A stretch of 25,049 nucleotides of DNA, taken from Pseudomonadota bacterium (lineage in GTDB: Bacteria; Desulfobacterota; Desulfarculia; Desulfarculales; JAHJDS01). The DNA is taken from positions 1 to 25,049 of the forward strand of contig JAHJDS010000507.1 of the NCBI GenBank assembly GCA_018812395.1, written 5' to 3'. The translations under genes and the position numbers were made by a program. The notes below the pieces were generated by a model. It had not been told where the DNA came from, made no database searches, and saw only the letters and a program-made list of their open reading frames with translations. Positions 22,661 to 25,049 of the stretch are shown here, one piece after another (positions within the stretch are counted from its first letter, which is position 1; each line of letters begins with the position of its first letter).

Positions 22661-23917
22661 ATGGACTCCTGCCGCCTGAACAACCTGGCCATCCAGATCA
22701 ACAAGCAGGGCGCCACCAGTTTCGTCAAGGCCAGCCATCCGATTCGATTCGGGAAATACGCCGAGATCAAGACGCCGGAATACGAATTCCAGTTCAATTT
22801 AAACGGTGAAATCAAATCCATCCGCGGCCTGACCATCAACTGGACCCACCCTTCGGAGTTTTTAAAACGGACCGATGGCAATGATTGGGTGTTTTATTCC
22901 GTGGGCACCATCGGCCGGAAAATATTGTCGTGGCTGGGGGAATATTATCTGCCCTGCCTGCCCTATCCCAGCAACTCGATCTGGGAATTCAACCCCTTTA
23001 CCGACGCCGACATCATGAAGTCATTTGCGGCCTGGTCCCAACTGTACGCCGACCTTCACCAGATGCAACCCGATGGCGTCCCCCCCAAAATCAAGGACTT
23101 CCTGGACCTGGTCGCCGGCAACGACGAGACCGCCCTGCACAACAAGTCAAAAAGGCTGCATTCGATCATCGGCGGACGGGTGTCGGTGCTCCCCCCTGAT
23201 GCCCGCCATGTCGACTACGATGTCATCCCGCTCACCATCGCCGATGGATGCCGTTATCACTGTGGTTTCTGCTGCGTCAAGTCGGACCACAGGTTTCAAC
23301 CTCGGACCCGGGACAACATCATCGGGCAGATTCAACAACTAAAGGCCCTGTATGGCCTCAACCTGGCCAACTACAAGGCCTTGTTTTTGGCCAATCACGA
23401 TGGCCTGGGGGCGGGTGATGAACTGATCTGCCTGGCCGCCGCCGAGGCGTTGGCGGTCTTTGAGATGAAAGACCCCGTGCTCTTGCTGTTTGGCAGCGTG
23501 GATTCCCTGCTCCAAGCCGGGGACAAGGTGTTCGATGAGCTCAATCAGTTGGCCTCTCATACATACGTCAACATCGGGCTGGAATCGGTTGACCCCGCCA
23601 CCCTGGCCGGCATCAAAAAGCCGCTGGATGTCCCGCGGGTCTTGTCTGCCTTTCAAAAAATACTGGAAATAAATCGTGATTACCCGAATATCGAAATCAC
23701 GGCCAATTTCCTTTTGGGCGAGGATCTTTCGGCCGACCACAATCAATCCGTGGCCGAATTACTTGGCGGCGTACCCGATGAATTTCGCGGCCGGGGATCG
23801 ATTTATTTTTCGCCCTTGATCACCAGCCATAAACGGCCCGACCTGCTGCCAACGTTTTTCGAGATACAACAACAGAGTAAACTGCCGACACATATCTACT
23901 TGATCCAGCGGCTGTAA
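22661..23917 (+). CDS. Radical SAM protein of unknown function
   Basis: A 418-residue protein. The radical SAM cluster motif is ADGCRYHCGFCCVKSDH (C197, C201, C204 as CxxxCxxC, with C205 following directly). NIGLESVDPATLAGIKKP and ITANFLLGED further on match the strand-end motifs of the radical SAM barrel. The first about 185 residues form a separate N-terminal domain that I do not recognise, including WEFNPFTDAD and YYLPCLPYP. No C-terminal SPASM-type cysteine cluster is visible. The start is ATG 22661 or ATG 22583, and neither has a strong ribosome-binding site. Codon use is visibly less GC-rich than in the flanking genes (AAA, AAT, ATT, TTT are common), suggesting foreign origin. No substrate peptide gene is evident beside it. 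Confidence 0.85.
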   Translation: MDSCRLNNLAIQINKQGATSFVKASHPIRFGKYAEIKTPEYEFQFNLNGEIKSIRGLTINWTHPSEFLKRTDGNDWVFYSVGTIGRKILSWLGEYYLPCLPYPSNSIWEFNPFTDADIMKSFAAWSQLYADLHQMQPDGVPPKIKDFLDLVAGNDETALHNKSKRLHSIIGGRVSVLPPDARHVDYDVIPLTIADGCRYHCGFCCVKSDHRFQPRTRDNIIGQIQQLKALYGLNLANYKALFLANHDGLGAGDELICLAAAEALAVFEMKDPVLLLFGSVDSLLQAGDKVFDELNQLASHTYVNIGLESVDPATLAGIKKPLDVPRVLSAFQKILEINRDYPNIEITANFLLGEDLSADHNQSVAELLGGVPDEFRGRGSIYFSPLITSHKRPDLLPTFFEIQQQSKLPTHIYLIQRL

Positions 23918-23920
23918 GTT

Positions 23921-23939
23921 AACCGATCGATAACCGGTT
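23921..23939. terminator. Weak hairpin between convergent genes
   Basis: AACCG (23921-23925) and CGGTT (23935-23939) lie in the 33-bp gap between the radical SAM stop and the convergent hydrolase stop. The stem is short and lacks a T-run, so termination here is only a possibility. Confidence 0.25.
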
Positions 23940-23950
23940 GGCCGGGTCCC

Positions 23951-24826
23951 TCAGCTCCGGACCCACCCCGACCCCTCGCGGCGGACCTTCCCCCGGCGCT
24001 CCAAGCGGTCCAGGTGTTTGTGGATGGTGACCAGCTCGAACCACCTAATCAGGGGCGCCGGGTCGGGATAGACCGGATAAATCAGGTTTCGCCCTTCCAA
24101 ATCCTCGAGGCGGTGGGGACGGCTCAAGTGCGCCAGAAGCCGGGCGTCCCGCTCATAAATTACCCGTTCGTAGTCGTCGAAACGCCGGCCGATCTCGTCG
24201 GTGAACGGCCCGCCGTGTCCGGTGGCCACCACCCGGGCCCCCAGAGCCTTGAGCTTCCGGATGGAGGCGATGAACGCCTCGATGTCGGCGAAGTCGTGGC
24301 CGTAAAACGGGCCAAAGGGGGTCAGATCGATGTCGCCGGCAAAGAGGAGTTTGTACTCGGGGATGAAAAAGGCCAGGTGTCCCGGGGTGTGTCCCGGCGT
24401 ATGGATCGCCACCAGGGTCAGGCCGCCCAGGTCAATGGTATCCCCGTCAATCAGGGTCCGGCTGACGGCGACGTCGAACAAATCGTCGATGGAGAACAGC
24501 CGCTCGAAGACGTCGAAACCGCTGCGGGCGATGCCGGTGGCCTCCAGGTAAAGGGCCTGATCCCCCATGAACGGCGCCTCGGTTTGGTGACACCAGATCG
24601 GCACGCCCGGGAGGTCCCTTTTAGTCAGATGGTGGTCGACGTGGCTGTGAGTCAGCAGGAGCGCGTCGATACCCTGCCTTTTGAGGGGCGCCAGGCGGCC
24701 GCTCCCCATCCCGGCGTCGATCAACACCCGTTGGCGCCGGCCCCTGAGGTAGAGACAGGCGCAATAGGGAAACGAGGAGTTATTCTCCCCGGGGACGTAA
24801 AATATGTCGGGAAACAACTCGATCAC
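23951..24826 (-). CDS. Metallo-beta-lactamase-fold hydrolase
   Basis: A 291-residue MBL-fold protein. The zinc motif is THSHVDHH (H60, H62, D64, H65), followed by HTPGHTPGHLAFF, FAGDIDLTPFG and ATGHGGPF, which supply the other metal ligands. The last about 50 residues (LVTIHKHLDRLERRGKVRRE) look like a winged-helix segment, as in the LACTB2/glyoxalase II-like group, so a thioester, nuclease or other hydrolase role is possible. I chose the GTG at 24826, because VIELFPDIFYVPGENN is where similarity to the fold begins and GGAAAG lies eight bases upstream. The frame stays open upstream past 24952 to the window edge, but that part is low-complexity and unlike an MBL N-terminus. Confidence 0.82.
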   Translation of the reverse strand: MIELFPDIFYVPGENNSSFPYCACLYLRGRRQRVLIDAGMGSGRLAPLKRQGIDALLLTHSHVDHHLTKRDLPGVPIWCHQTEAPFMGDQALYLEATGIARSGFDVFERLFSIDDLFDVAVSRTLIDGDTIDLGGLTLVAIHTPGHTPGHLAFFIPEYKLLFAGDIDLTPFGPFYGHDFADIEAFIASIRKLKALGARVVATGHGGPFTDEIGRRFDDYERVIYERDARLLAHLSRPHRLEDLEGRNLIYPVYPDPAPLIRWFELVTIHKHLDRLERRGKVRREGSGWVRS

Positions 24827-25049
24827 GGCCGTCTTTCCGGAATGTCGATTGCATCGCCTGAACACGATCCGGCCCGCCGGGGCCGGAGCCGACAACATAC
24901 CCGCCCCGGGTCGACTTGGCAACGGCTGATTGACCGGGCCCACCCGCGTCAAGACGAGGGCCTGGTTGTTTTGAGTGCCGATTTGAGGGAGCTGGTCCGC
25001 CTCGCAGCGGACCCGATGAATAATCCGGGTCAGGGGGCGGCCGGCCGCC
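24827..25049. other. Window-edge region with no confident gene
   Basis: It contains an inverted repeat GGTCCGC (24994-25000), a 6-base loop and GCGGACC (25007-25013). The hydrolase frame remains open across it on the minus strand. An ATG on the plus strand at about 25016 is cut off by the edge and cannot be judged. Confidence 0.4.

Noticed and set aside
1..25049. tRNA, rRNA, insertion sequence or phage genes
   Set aside because: Nothing recognisable by eye: no cloverleaf with a TTCGA-type arm, no transposase or integrase motif in any plausible reading frame.

Overview
The window looks like the chromosome of a GC-rich, strictly anaerobic bacterium, most likely a deltaproteobacterial (Desulfobacterota-type) organism. 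The evidence is a tungsten-type aldehyde:ferredoxin oxidoreductase, an oxygen-sensitive 4-hydroxybutyryl-CoA dehydratase, several acyl-CoA ligases and a branched-chain-amino-acid-type ABC importer, all typical of such anaerobes. The taxonomic call is inference; there is no rRNA or tRNA gene here.

Region 1 (12-6930, all minus strand) holds, in transcription order, a class III aminotransferase, a protein with a kinase-like fold, an N-acyl-D-amino-acid deacylase-type amidohydrolase, an acyl-CoA ligase and an ECHDC3-like enoyl-CoA hydratase/isomerase family protein. The first three are tightly packed. Together they could cleave an N-acyl amino compound, deaminate one half and activate the other half to a CoA thioester. 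Between the last two genes lies a 610-bp gap (792-1401) with three diverged copies of a ~100-125-bp repeat and a detached duplicate of the last part of the ligase gene.

Region 2 (6931-8768) is a 506-bp divergent gap followed by a plus-strand major facilitator transporter, which meets the next operon tail to tail with a 4-bp overlap.

Region 3 (8765-21467, minus strand) is a long apparent operon of about 12.7 kb. In transcription order it encodes a Tat-exported LivJ-like binding protein, LivH, LivM, LivG, LivF, a short-chain dehydrogenase, an acyl-CoA ligase, a five-cysteine mini-protein, a 4-hydroxybutyryl-CoA dehydratase (AbfD-like, all [4Fe-4S] ligands present), a 3' remnant of an iron-containing alcohol dehydrogenase, an alpha/beta hydrolase, an aldehyde:ferredoxin oxidoreductase and a QueG-like double-cluster ferredoxin protein. 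Many junctions overlap or touch. My reading is an uptake-and-degradation module for a C4 omega-hydroxy compound (4-hydroxybutyrate, its lactone or ester, or a butanediol-type precursor): import, hydrolysis or oxidation, CoA activation and radical dehydration to crotonyl-CoA.

Region 4 (21468-22501) is the divergent control region and an XRE-cupin regulator transcribed away from the operon. Each direction has a TTGACA -35 box with 17-bp spacing, and candidate palindromic operators lie between.

Region 5 (22502-25049) holds an unassigned radical SAM protein whose DNA looks less GC-rich than its neighbours, then a convergent metallo-beta-lactamase-fold hydrolase. No complete mobile element, CRISPR array or RNA gene was seen.
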